A DNA stretch of 5,590 nucleotides, from positions 1 to 5,590 of the forward strand of contig JAPYQD010000053.1 of the NCBI GenBank assembly GCA_029937335.1, in the 5' to 3' direction. Position numbers and translations under genes: made by a program. Origin of the DNA: Gammaproteobacteria bacterium (GTDB lineage: Bacteria > Pseudomonadota > Gammaproteobacteria > PS1 > Pseudothioglobaceae). Positions 1-5,485 of the stretch are shown here, in pieces. Under the pieces are notes generated by a model. That model was not told where the DNA came from, searched no databases, and saw nothing but the letters and a program-made list of their open reading frames with translations. Position 1 is the stretch's first letter. Every line of letters starts with the position of its first letter.

Positions 1-81
1 CCACCTGAGAATGGACCCATGTTGTTACCACCTGAGAATGGACCCATTGTGTTACCACCTGAGAATGGACCCATGTTGTTA
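1..81. repeat. 27-bp tandem repeat, three copies, continuing past the edge
   Basis: Three head-to-tail 27-bp units lie at 1-27, 28-54 and 55-81, each beginning ccacctgagaatggaccc. Units 1 and 3 are identical, and unit 2 differs only near its end (attgtg in place of atgttg). A degenerate start of another unit follows at 82. The unit is a multiple of three and encodes the 9-residue GGNNMGPFS repeat on the minus strand, so changes in copy number would lengthen or shorten the protein in frame. Confidence 0.95.
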
Positions 82-176
82 CCACCCCAGCCACGATTGT
101 TGTCGTGCATAAATGCTGATGCTGATGTTGCTGCTACTACTGTTGCAATTGCGATTACTTTAGTTACGTTTTTCAT
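1..176 (-). CDS. Secreted Gly/Asn-rich repeat protein, sulfur globule protein-like (3' end outside window)
   Basis: The gene starts at ATG 176-174 and runs off the window after 58 complete codons. AGGGG (182-186) lies 5 bases before the ATG. Residues 1-21 form a clear Sec signal peptide: a Lys at 2 and 6, a hydrophobic Ala/Val/Ile core, and a probable cleavage site after SASA. The mature part begins FMHDNNRGWGG and then consists of a 9-residue repeat, GGNNMGPFS or GGNTMGPFS, seen three times before the edge. Secreted small proteins rich in Gly and Asn with regular aromatic residues are typical of the sulfur globule proteins (CV1/CV2 type) that coat periplasmic sulfur deposits in sulfur-oxidising bacteria. 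That assignment is inferred from composition and from the SoxK-like tail of the nearby CcoP. Another structural or metal-binding secreted protein is possible. The export signal is much more certain than the function. Confidence 0.6.
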   Translation of the reverse strand, partial: MKNVTKVIAIATVVAATSASAFMHDNNRGWGGNNMGPFSGGNTMGPFSGGNNMGPFSG

Positions 177-237
177 ATTTTCCCCTTTTAAAGTTATTTT
201 TTTATTTTCAGTAAAAAATTTAATTTACCAAAATGTC

Positions 238-265
238 ATCCTACACGATTCATATTGATATGCAA
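238..265 (-). promoter_or_regulatory. Possible promoter of the secreted repeat-protein gene
   Basis: On the minus strand TTGCAT (265-260) and TAGGAT (243-238) are 16 bases apart, each matching four of six sigma70 consensus positions. The start codon is about 60 bases further on, leaving an AT-rich untranslated leader. A short inverted repeat, CATAT-TG-ATATG (251-262), overlaps the -35 element and could be an operator. The match is weak and the call is tentative. Confidence 0.3.
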
Positions 266-297
266 GTCTATTAGTAATGGCTAATTTTGGAACAGAA

Positions 298-333
298 ATA
301 AAAAAACCCACGGTGAAAAATCACAATGGGTTT
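298..333 (-). terminator. Rho-independent terminator after tRNA-Thr
   Basis: Read on the minus strand, AAACCCA (333-327) pairs with TGGGTTT (310-304). An inner GTGA/TCAC stem with a TTTT loop stacks inside it, separated by a 2x2 internal loop. A run of seven T residues (306-300) follows. It begins six bases after the encoded CCA of the tRNA, the expected place for the end of a single tRNA transcript. Confidence 0.85.
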
Positions 334-338
334 GAAAC

Positions 339-414
339 TGGTGCCGAAGACCGGACTCGAACTGGTGACCTACTGATTACAAATCAGTTGCACTACCAAC
401 TGTGCTACTTCGGC
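339..414 (-). tRNA. tRNA-Thr, anticodon UGU
   Basis: This is a complete 76-base tRNA with an encoded CCA. The acceptor stem GCCGAAG/CTTCGGC pairs perfectly. The D arm is GCAC-loop-GTGC, with GG in the loop. The anticodon stem ACTGA/TCAGT holds the loop TTTGTAA, giving anticodon TGT (threonine, ACA and ACG codons). The T loop is TTCGAGT. The only mismatch is A52-C62 in the T stem, which E. coli thrU also has as I recall it, so it is not damage. The gene has its own promoter and terminator and is a single-gene unit. Confidence 0.97.
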
Positions 415-425
415 AACAATTTGAA

Positions 426-453
426 ATTATACCCAAATGGTTAAATCGCTCAA
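426..453 (-). promoter_or_regulatory. sigma70-type promoter of tRNA-Thr
   Basis: On the minus strand TTGAGC (453-448) is followed after 16 bases by a perfect TATAAT (431-426). Transcription should start near 419, only about five bases before the mature tRNA 5' end at 414. The position and the perfect -10 box support it. Confidence 0.75.
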
Positions 454-500
454 TGATTATTTACAAAAAAGTCTAGCTTAAATTACATTCAACACAGGCG

Positions 501-530
501 AAAAAATACCCTAATAAAAGGGTATTTTTT
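501..530 (-). terminator. Rho-independent terminator closing the ccoNOQP operon
   Basis: The arms 501-511 (A6TACCC) and 520-530 (GGGTAT6) pair without mismatch around an 8-base loop. The minus-strand transcript from ccoP meets the hairpin about 20 bases after its stop codon and ends in a T run. The hairpin is symmetric and could also stop transcription from the other direction. It separates the oxidase operon from tRNA-Thr. Confidence 0.9.
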
Positions 531-550
531 TTCAATTTTTTATATAAGAC

Positions 551-2014
551 TTAAAATCTAGGGCCGGCAGTGCCTGCAGCTGCAGCTTGTGCCAATGCAT
601 TGACTGCTTGTTTGTTTGCGGCTTTAGCCAAGGCAACGTCTTTAGTTTTCTTTGCCTCTTTAATCATCTTTCCAGTATCACGCCAAGCCATTTTAGCGGC
701 CAGTGCTTTTTTATAATTCGCGTCTGCAGCTTTGATCACAGCATCAAACGAATCACCACTAGCAACAACTACTTTGAACGGACTAACTTTAACGGCGCTC
801 TTTGCCTTTGGTGCACCTGCACTTTCCATCATGTACTGAATAACCGCTCTAAGCTCATCATCGGTACAGTCCATACAAGTACCTTTTGGTGGCATCATGC
901 CTTTACCAGCTTTAGCTACTTTCAATAAATCATCCATACCGCGCTTAATGCGTGGCGCCCATGCTGCCTTATCGCCATACTTAGGGGCGCCGCCTACGCC
1001 AACGTTATGACAACCTTGACATTTTGCATAGAGCTCTTTACCGCCTCTACCTGCTTTAGCAGTAGGTGCAGCAGCGCTAGCGACTACTTTTTTCGGTTTA
1101 GGCTTTGGCTTCACCGCAACGCCACCGCCCAACTGATGCACATACACAGCTAGCTTTTTAATTTGAGTTTTATCGATCACTTTCGATGCGCCAAAAGACG
1201 GCATAACAGCATCTTGTGTGAGTGGCTTATGACCTTGATTTACACCATGTAAGATAGTGCGGATAACCGACGCTTTCTGGTCGTCAGCTTTAAAACGATA
1301 AATGCCGTCACTTAAGTTAGCACTACCCATAAACACATTACCTTTCATAGTTGGCCCATGACAACCGATACAACCTTTGGTCATGTAAAGCGATTTAGAA
1401 GCAGGGTTTGGTTTGCCAGCCGCACCTTTACCAGTTTCAACTAAGAAGGTTGCCAGTGTGTCTGCGTCTGCATCCGAAATACCCATCATACGCGCCGGCA
1501 TATTACCCTTACGGCCATTGGTAATGGAAGTGCTAATTTGCGCCAATGTACCGCCATACAGCCAATCATCATCTGCCAATACTGGGAAGCCGTCATTACC
1601 TTGGCCACCTGCGCCATGACACGCCGCACAGTTATCACCAAACAATACTTTGGCGGTTTTAATAGAGTAGTTTCTAAGCTCATCGTCACGAACGATGTCT
1701 TCTAATGAAGTTTTAGGATCGGCAATGGTTTTTTCTATGTCAGCAAACTTAGATTGTCGATAATCTTCAAGCTGCTTAACGCCTTCTTTATATTCAACAA
1801 TCTGTGTCCAGCCTGCCGTACCTTTGGTGTGCTCACCAAACCAAGGGATGGTCGGGTAATAAAATGAATAAATAGGAATAGCAATGATGCCTAAATAAAG
1901 TGCCCACATGTACCATCTTGGCGGACGATTGTTTAACTCTCTAATATCGTTATCATCATCCCAAAAATGGCCAGTATTGTTTTCGCCTGGATATGGATTT
2001 TTATGTTCGCCCAT
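551..2014 (-). CDS. ccoP: cbb3 oxidase subunit CcoP, triheme form with a SoxK-like C-terminal tail
   Basis: CcoP is the membrane-anchored periplasmic cytochrome c that feeds electrons to the cbb3 oxidase. The start at 2014 has AGGAG (2022-2026) seven bases upstream. Residues 16-33 carry the family signature HFWDDD...LNNRPPRWY, and one membrane helix spans about 34-54. Haem domain 1 has CAACH at 129-133 and a probable Met172 ligand. Haem domain 2 has CIGCH at 215-219 and Met271. The protein should end near residue 300. Instead, a Lys/Pro/Ala linker (301-321) leads to a third haem domain with CQGCH at 332-336, MMPPKG with Met374, and the Cys380/Cys383 pair, all typical of cytochrome c5. A helical Lys/Ala-rich tail (421-487) contains AWRDTGKMIKEA and resembles the SoxXA-binding protein SoxK. 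Triheme CcoP is known from Neisseria, where the extra domain serves nitrite reduction. The SoxK-like tail is, as far as I can tell, unusual. The reading frame is intact with no sign of a frameshift. Confidence 0.95.
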   Translation of the reverse strand: MGEHKNPYPGENNTGHFWDDDNDIRELNNRPPRWYMWALYLGIIAIPIYSFYYPTIPWFGEHTKGTAGWTQIVEYKEGVKQLEDYRQSKFADIEKTIADPKTSLEDIVRDDELRNYSIKTAKVLFGDNCAACHGAGGQGNDGFPVLADDDWLYGGTLAQISTSITNGRKGNMPARMMGISDADADTLATFLVETGKGAAGKPNPASKSLYMTKGCIGCHGPTMKGNVFMGSANLSDGIYRFKADDQKASVIRTILHGVNQGHKPLTQDAVMPSFGASKVIDKTQIKKLAVYVHQLGGGVAVKPKPKPKKVVASAAAPTAKAGRGGKELYAKCQGCHNVGVGGAPKYGDKAAWAPRIKRGMDDLLKVAKAGKGMMPPKGTCMDCTDDELRAVIQYMMESAGAPKAKSAVKVSPFKVVVASGDSFDAVIKAADANYKKALAAKMAWRDTGKMIKEAKKTKDVALAKAANKQAVNALAQAAAAGTAGPRF

Positions 2015-2028
2015 TGTTACTCTCCTCG

Positions 2029-2169
2029 CTATTGTTCTTTATTGACAAAGTTATTTAATTCTTCAAACTTTTTTTTATTTTTAGGCCTAAAAGCATAAAA
2101 ATAAGCGCTCACCATTAAAACAAATAAGATGAGTGCTGTCACGGCACCAATTTTATCAACCAGTGTCAT
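2029..2169 (-). CDS. ccoQ: cbb3 oxidase small subunit CcoQ
   Basis: This is a 46-residue protein. Its ATG (2169-2167) directly follows the ccoO stop codon, giving TAAATG, so translation is probably coupled. A short N-terminal segment MTLVDKIG leads into one membrane helix (about residues 9-27), then FRPKNKKKFEELN, the basic segment after the helix that is characteristic of CcoQ/FixQ. The stop TAG lies just before the AGGAG of ccoP, 14 bases from the ccoP start. CcoQ is a non-catalytic subunit thought to stabilise the assembled complex. Position between ccoO and ccoP, size and topology together make the call firm despite the low complexity of the sequence. Confidence 0.92.
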   Translation of the reverse strand: MTLVDKIGAVTALILFVLMVSAYFYAFRPKNKKKFEELNNFVNKEQ

Positions 2170-2901
2170 TTATTCGCGGTAAACCACGCCATCTTCGAAT
2201 TTAATCATATTGCCCAGTGATTGCAAATACGCTACCATGGCATCCATTTCAGTCTTACCTTTTAGCAAGTCTGCGGCTTCAGCAATATCACCATCTGTAT
2301 AAGGCACACCCACCTTTCTTAGACCTCTCATGTGCGCTTGAATACTTTCACCATCAACCGTTGCACTATCTAAAAAACGATATTTCGGCATCACCGATTC
2401 TGGCACTAATGCTTGTGGATGGCGCATATGCAAGATATGCCACTCGTCTGAATACTTACCACCAACACGTGCTAAATCAGGACCTGTGCGTTTAGAACCC
2501 CATTGGAATGGGTGATCATATTTTGATTCAACTGCTAAAGAAAAATGACCATAACGTTCATTTTCATCTCTAAATGGTCGGATCATTTGTGAGTGACACA
2601 GGTAACAACCTTCACGCTGATAAATGTCGCGACCAGCCACTTCTAATGCTGTATTAGGACGTACACCATCACCTAGCTTCCAATCTGCTAGTTTTTGACC
2701 TTCTGCACGTTGCCATAACAAGCTTTTAGTTGAACCGTCTGGCATTACTACCTCATCCTTAACCGCATCAGGATTGGTAAACAAAGGCACAATTTCTACA
2801 ATACCGGCCAACGATACTGCAAATGCCATCAGTAGGTACATTGCGAAAATATTCTTTTCGGCTTTTACTTGTAAGCTTTCTTTTCCGTTTTTATTTGACA
2901 T
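2170..2901 (-). CDS. ccoO: cbb3 oxidase monohaem cytochrome c subunit CcoO
   Basis: This 243-residue protein passes electrons from CcoP to the CcoN active site. One N-terminal membrane helix (about 18-40, with LAGIVEIVPLF) anchors a periplasmic haem domain. The single haem site is EGCYLCHSQMIRPF, with CYLCH at 99-103, and Met171 in SVMPKY is the expected axial ligand. The family motifs RYGHFS, RTGPDLARVGGKY and HMRHPQ are all present. Length is normal to slightly long for the family. ATG 2901 has a strong GGGAGGA Shine-Dalgarno in the 15-base gap after ccoN. It belongs to the ccoNOQP operon. Confidence 0.98.
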   Translation of the reverse strand: MSNKNGKESLQVKAEKNIFAMYLLMAFAVSLAGIVEIVPLFTNPDAVKDEVVMPDGSTKSLLWQRAEGQKLADWKLGDGVRPNTALEVAGRDIYQREGCYLCHSQMIRPFRDENERYGHFSLAVESKYDHPFQWGSKRTGPDLARVGGKYSDEWHILHMRHPQALVPESVMPKYRFLDSATVDGESIQAHMRGLRKVGVPYTDGDIAEAADLLKGKTEMDAMVAYLQSLGNMIKFEDGVVYRE

Positions 2902-2916
2902 AATAATATCCTCCCT

Positions 2917-4347
2917 TTATGCCGTTGCCGTTTGAGCAGAAGCCTGCTCTCGAACCGACTTACGAATGGTAATAATAATATTAATCAACATGGTGATTGC
3001 ACCTAACACCACTAGCGCACCGCCTGCTGCTCGCATTGCATAGTAAGGATGCATGGCTGATACTGATTCGGCAAAAGTGTAAGCCAACGTACCGTACTCA
3101 TCATAAGCACGCCACATAAGGCCTTGCATAATGCCTGACACCCACATTGCTACAATGTAAGTCACTGTGCCAATGGTATGCACCCAGAAGTGAATACCTA
3201 ATAACTTTTGTGACAATCGAACATTGAATATTTTCTCAACCATGTGATATAGCGCACCCGAGGCCACCATAATATTCCAACCGAGTGCACCTGAGTGTAC
3301 GTGGCCAATAGTCCAGTCTGTGTAGTGTGATAGGGCGTTAACCGTTTTCGCTGCCATCACTGGACCTTCAAAAGTACTCATGGCATAGAAGGCCAATGAC
3401 ATAATCAAAAAGCGTAAGATGTAGTCTTCACGTAAGCGCTCCCATGCACCTGAAAGCGTTAAGATACCGTTAATCGCACCACCCCATGATGGAATGATCA
3501 TGGCTAACGAAATGGTTACACCTAATGAACCCGCCCAATCTGGCAGTGCTGTGTATTGAAGATGGTGAGCACCTAACCATACGTAACCAAACATCAGCGC
3601 CCAAAAATGAATCACTGACAGGCGGTAAGAATAAATTGGACGCTCTGCTTGTTTTGGCACAAAGTAGTACATCATGCCTAAGAAACCCGCTGTGAGGAAG
3701 AAGCCAACCGCATTATGACCCCACCACCATTGAATCATTGCATCTTGTACACCGGAATAGATTGAATAAGATTTAAACCAGTCTACCGGAATAGAAAGAT
3801 TGTTAATCACGTGAAGGTAAGTCACCATCACCATCATGCCCATAAAGAACCAGTTAGCCACATAGACGTGCGGCACCTTGTCACGATTACGAATGTGAAT
3901 GGTCATGATAAAGTTATACATATAACTTGCCCAGGAAACAGTTAGGAGAATATCAATTGGCCACTCTAACTCTGCGTATTCTTTAGATTGGGTTAAGCCT
4001 AAAGGCAGGGTTATTACCGCTAAAAGTATGACCAAATTCCACGACCAAAAGGTAAACCACGCCATTTTATTAGACCAGAGTTTGGTTTGATTGGTGCGCT
4101 GGACAATGTAGAAGGCCGAAGCCATTAAGGCCGAACCACCAAAAGCGAAAATCACTGCGTTGGTATGTAGTGGTCTGAGACGGCCGAATTGGAAATAAGG
4201 TAAATCGGTACCAAGGTCGTTTAAAAAAGGCCAGGCCAGTTCTGAGGCGATATAAACACCAATTGAGGTGCCGACGACCAAATAAATTGAGGCCATGACA
4301 ATGAAATACTTCACCACCTTTAAATCATATCTCTCTACTAAGTTCAT
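2917..4347 (-). CDS. ccoN: cbb3 oxidase catalytic subunit CcoN
   Basis: CcoN is the membrane haem-copper subunit that reduces oxygen to water and pumps protons. I place the start at ATG 4347-4345 (476 residues, MNLVERYDLK...). The frame stays open 30 codons further upstream, but that extension begins with TTG inside the promoter. The chosen ATG has AGGAG (4355-4359) at a 7-base spacing. Catalytic residues by motif: His61 (LHTNAV) and one of His349/His351 (GHVHSG) bind low-spin haem b, and the other of that pair binds haem b3. His211 (WWWGHN), His261 and His262 (GAHHLQYT) bind CuB. Tyr255 (GYVWLG) is the tyrosine expected to be cross-linked to His211. Glu327 (STFEGPV) is conserved near haem b3. 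About twelve membrane helices are expected, and the length fits the family. It is the first gene of ccoNOQP, under an FNR-type promoter. Confidence 0.98.
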   Translation of the reverse strand: MNLVERYDLKVVKYFIVMASIYLVVGTSIGVYIASELAWPFLNDLGTDLPYFQFGRLRPLHTNAVIFAFGGSALMASAFYIVQRTNQTKLWSNKMAWFTFWSWNLVILLAVITLPLGLTQSKEYAELEWPIDILLTVSWASYMYNFIMTIHIRNRDKVPHVYVANWFFMGMMVMVTYLHVINNLSIPVDWFKSYSIYSGVQDAMIQWWWGHNAVGFFLTAGFLGMMYYFVPKQAERPIYSYRLSVIHFWALMFGYVWLGAHHLQYTALPDWAGSLGVTISLAMIIPSWGGAINGILTLSGAWERLREDYILRFLIMSLAFYAMSTFEGPVMAAKTVNALSHYTDWTIGHVHSGALGWNIMVASGALYHMVEKIFNVRLSQKLLGIHFWVHTIGTVTYIVAMWVSGIMQGLMWRAYDEYGTLAYTFAESVSAMHPYYAMRAAGGALVVLGAITMLINIIITIRKSVREQASAQTATA

Positions 4348-4354
4348 TAACCCT

Positions 4355-4359
4355 CTCCT
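4355..4359 (-). promoter_or_regulatory. Shine-Dalgarno that decides the ccoN start
   Basis: AGGAG lies seven bases before ATG 4347-4345. It selects this start over the longer open frame, whose first codon (4437-4435) is TTG and lies in the -35 region of a putative promoter. Confidence 0.85.
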
Positions 4360-4408
4360 CGATTCACTAATACCCTTATCTTCAATGGGATTTTTAAAAT
4401 AAATGGTA

Positions 4409-4437
4409 ATTCTACATAGACTAGATGATACCGTCAA
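4409..4437 (-). promoter_or_regulatory. sigma70-like promoters of ccoNOQP (two overlapping -10 elements)
   Basis: Two -10 elements can be read on the minus strand. TATCAT (4430-4425) stands where a class II FNR promoter needs it, with the FNR box centred at -41.5 and a predicted start at 4418. TTGACG (4437-4432) followed after 17 bases by TAGAAT (4414-4409) forms an independent sigma70-like promoter with a start near 4402 and five of six matches in each hexamer. The first would give low-oxygen induction and the second basal transcription. Leader length would be about 70 or 55 bases. Confidence 0.6.
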
Positions 4438-4452
4438 GTCAATAATGGATTA

Positions 4453-4466
4453 TTGATATAGATCAA
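4453..4466. promoter_or_regulatory. FNR/Anr box controlling ccoN
   Basis: TTGATATAGATCAA is a perfect TTGAT-N4-ATCAA site, the consensus of FNR-family oxygen sensors (FNR, Anr, FixK). Both half sites are exact. The SURF1 stop codon (4465-4463) lies inside the box. FNR-family control of cbb3 operons is well established, and position and perfection support this site strongly. Confidence 0.9.
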
Positions 4467-5158
4467 TTTCCACTATTTTTAATTAGCAGCCTAATAGCGA
4501 TAATGCTAAGCACTAAAGCCATTAAAAACCATTGTAGTGCATAACCTAAATGCTTATCAACACTGCCATAAAATGGCTTCCATTGCCTAAAAAATCCCTT
4601 GCTGGATTTAATGTCAAGCTGAGCCAGCATTGGAATGATTTGATAATTGGATAATTGCGAGAGCTGATCAAGATCTAACGACTGAATGAGTATTGGAAAT
4701 GTTGCACTAAGCGCTTGTTGTTTTAGTTCAATACGTTGCTTGGGCTTAATCAAGCCGACTTCAATGGTGCCTGGCTGACTGTCTATTTCAATATCAGCAA
4801 GCTCACCACGTTTTCCATACCAAGGTACAAACCCACGATTAACCAAAATCGCTGTTTTTTCATTGAGCACAAATGGGGTTAAAACGTAGTAACCCGCATT
4901 GCCTTTAACAATCTGATTGTCATAAATAAACTGCTTATTCGTATCAAAATAACCATTCAGCAACACACGGTAGTGCTCTTTAGCAAGAATTTCATCCTCT
5001 CCCACCAGCTGAGCGGGGTTTGATTGGGCTACAACGATGGCGCTTTCAATGGCGCGTTTTTCATCTGCGCGGTCAAGCTGCCAAAATCCTAATGACAACA
5101 AACCCCAAACTGTTAAAGAGATTAAAACCCCTGGTAAGATGAAACTACGTTTGATCAT
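4463..5158 (-). CDS. SURF1-family cytochrome oxidase assembly protein
   Basis: This is a 231-residue inner-membrane protein with the SURF1 layout of two terminal helices and a periplasmic domain between them. Helix 1 spans about 7-25 and ends in LGFWQLDRADEK, the family's GxWQxxR motif (Trp26, Arg30). The middle holds YRVLLNGYFD, GNAGYYVLTPF (87-97) and ILVNRGFVPW (104-113), all typical of SURF1. Helix 2 spans about 204-226 and begins HLGYALQWF, with His203 as the conserved histidine linked to haem a binding in bacterial Surf1. SURF1 delivers or helps insert haem a into subunit I of aa3-type oxidases, so it works with the subunit III gene upstream rather than with cbb3, which has no haem a. 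Its ATG overlaps the DUF2909 stop (ATGA). Its last codon sits in the ccoN FNR box. Confidence 0.95.
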   Translation of the reverse strand: MIKRSFILPGVLISLTVWGLLSLGFWQLDRADEKRAIESAIVVAQSNPAQLVGEDEILAKEHYRVLLNGYFDTNKQFIYDNQIVKGNAGYYVLTPFVLNEKTAILVNRGFVPWYGKRGELADIEIDSQPGTIEVGLIKPKQRIELKQQALSATFPILIQSLDLDQLSQLSNYQIIPMLAQLDIKSSKGFFRQWKPFYGSVDKHLGYALQWFLMALVLSIIAIRLLIKNSGN

Positions 5159-5412
5159 TTTTGTACGGGTGTTTGTACCGTAGGCGCTTGAGTCACAGGC
5201 GCATCGATCATCACTGCGTTTGGCTTAATCCAGCCCATGTAGCCAGAAAACAGCACTAGTAAAAATAAAAACACCGATAAAGAGACGCGTGTCACTAATG
5301 ACTTAAACATCTTATCAGAGCCTTCTTTACCGCCTTTGACCATACCAATCAAGCCAAAACCTAGCGCCACTAAGATGGCAATAATAATTAAAACAATAAC
5401 AACTTGGGTCAT
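5155..5412 (-). CDS. DUF2909 twin-helix membrane protein
   Basis: This 85-residue protein has two membrane helices, at about 3-25 and 41-63, separated by a charged loop (KGGKEGSDK). The segment MFKSLVTRVSLSVFLFLLVLF fits the DUF2909 (twin transmembrane) family, which is regularly found between subunit III and SURF1 genes in proteobacterial aa3 oxidase clusters. Its function is unknown, and a role in oxidase assembly is inferred from context only. A Pro/Val/Thr/Gln-rich C-terminal tail (about 67-85) is longer than I expect for the family. The start is ATG 5412-5410 with AGGAG (5419-5423) six bases upstream. An in-frame TTG at 5418 abuts the Shine-Dalgarno too closely to be used. The stop overlaps the SURF1 start by four bases, indicating translational coupling. 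Confidence 0.88.
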   Translation of the reverse strand: MTQVVIVLIIIAILVALGFGLIGMVKGGKEGSDKMFKSLVTRVSLSVFLFLLVLFSGYMGWIKPNAVMIDAPVTQAPTVQTPVQK

Positions 5413-5418
5413 AAACAA

Positions 5419-5423
5419 CTCCT
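5419..5423 (-). promoter_or_regulatory. Shine-Dalgarno of the DUF2909 gene
   Basis: AGGAG lies six bases before ATG 5412-5410 and directly touches the in-frame TTG at 5418-5416, so the ATG is the functional start. Confidence 0.8.
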
Positions 5424-5438
5424 GATTTTTTACTTGTG

Positions 5439-5468
5439 AAAAAAAGACCCCGATAAAGGGGCCTTTTT
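5439..5468 (-). terminator. Rho-independent terminator after oxidase subunit III
   Basis: On the minus strand A5GGCCCC (5468-5458) pairs with GGGGTCT5 (5451-5441) around a 6-base loop, with one G-U wobble, followed by a T run (5445-5439). It begins 18 bases after the subunit III stop and stands between that gene and DUF2909. In the opposite direction the wobble becomes an A-C mismatch, so it is best suited to the minus-strand transcript. It probably lowers expression of DUF2909-SURF1 relative to the structural oxidase genes. Confidence 0.88.
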
Positions 5469-5485
5469 ATTGTTATGTCTAGCTA

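Noticed and set aside
1..81. CRISPR-like array at the left edge.
   Set aside because: The 27-bp units are contiguous without spacers and encode an in-frame protein repeat.
19..258. Plus-strand open frame over the 27-bp repeats.
   Set aside because: It mirrors the minus-strand repeat gene and extends through that gene's leader. The minus-strand frame has the signal peptide and a Shine-Dalgarno.
353..363. A-C mismatch in the T stem of tRNA-Thr, possible degenerate tRNA.
   Set aside because: As I recall it, E. coli thrU carries the same A52-C62 pair, and every other stem is intact, so it looks like a normal conserved trait.
587..928. Plus-strand open frame antisense to ccoP.
   Set aside because: Cys/Phe-rich composition without any domain, lying wholly inside a well-supported gene. 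The same holds for the open frames at 1413-1689 and 2217-2495.
4348..4437. A 30-residue N-terminal extension of CcoN (506 residues).
   Set aside because: It starts with TTG inside the promoter and has no family similarity. The ATG at 4347 has an ideal Shine-Dalgarno and gives the normal CcoN N-terminus.
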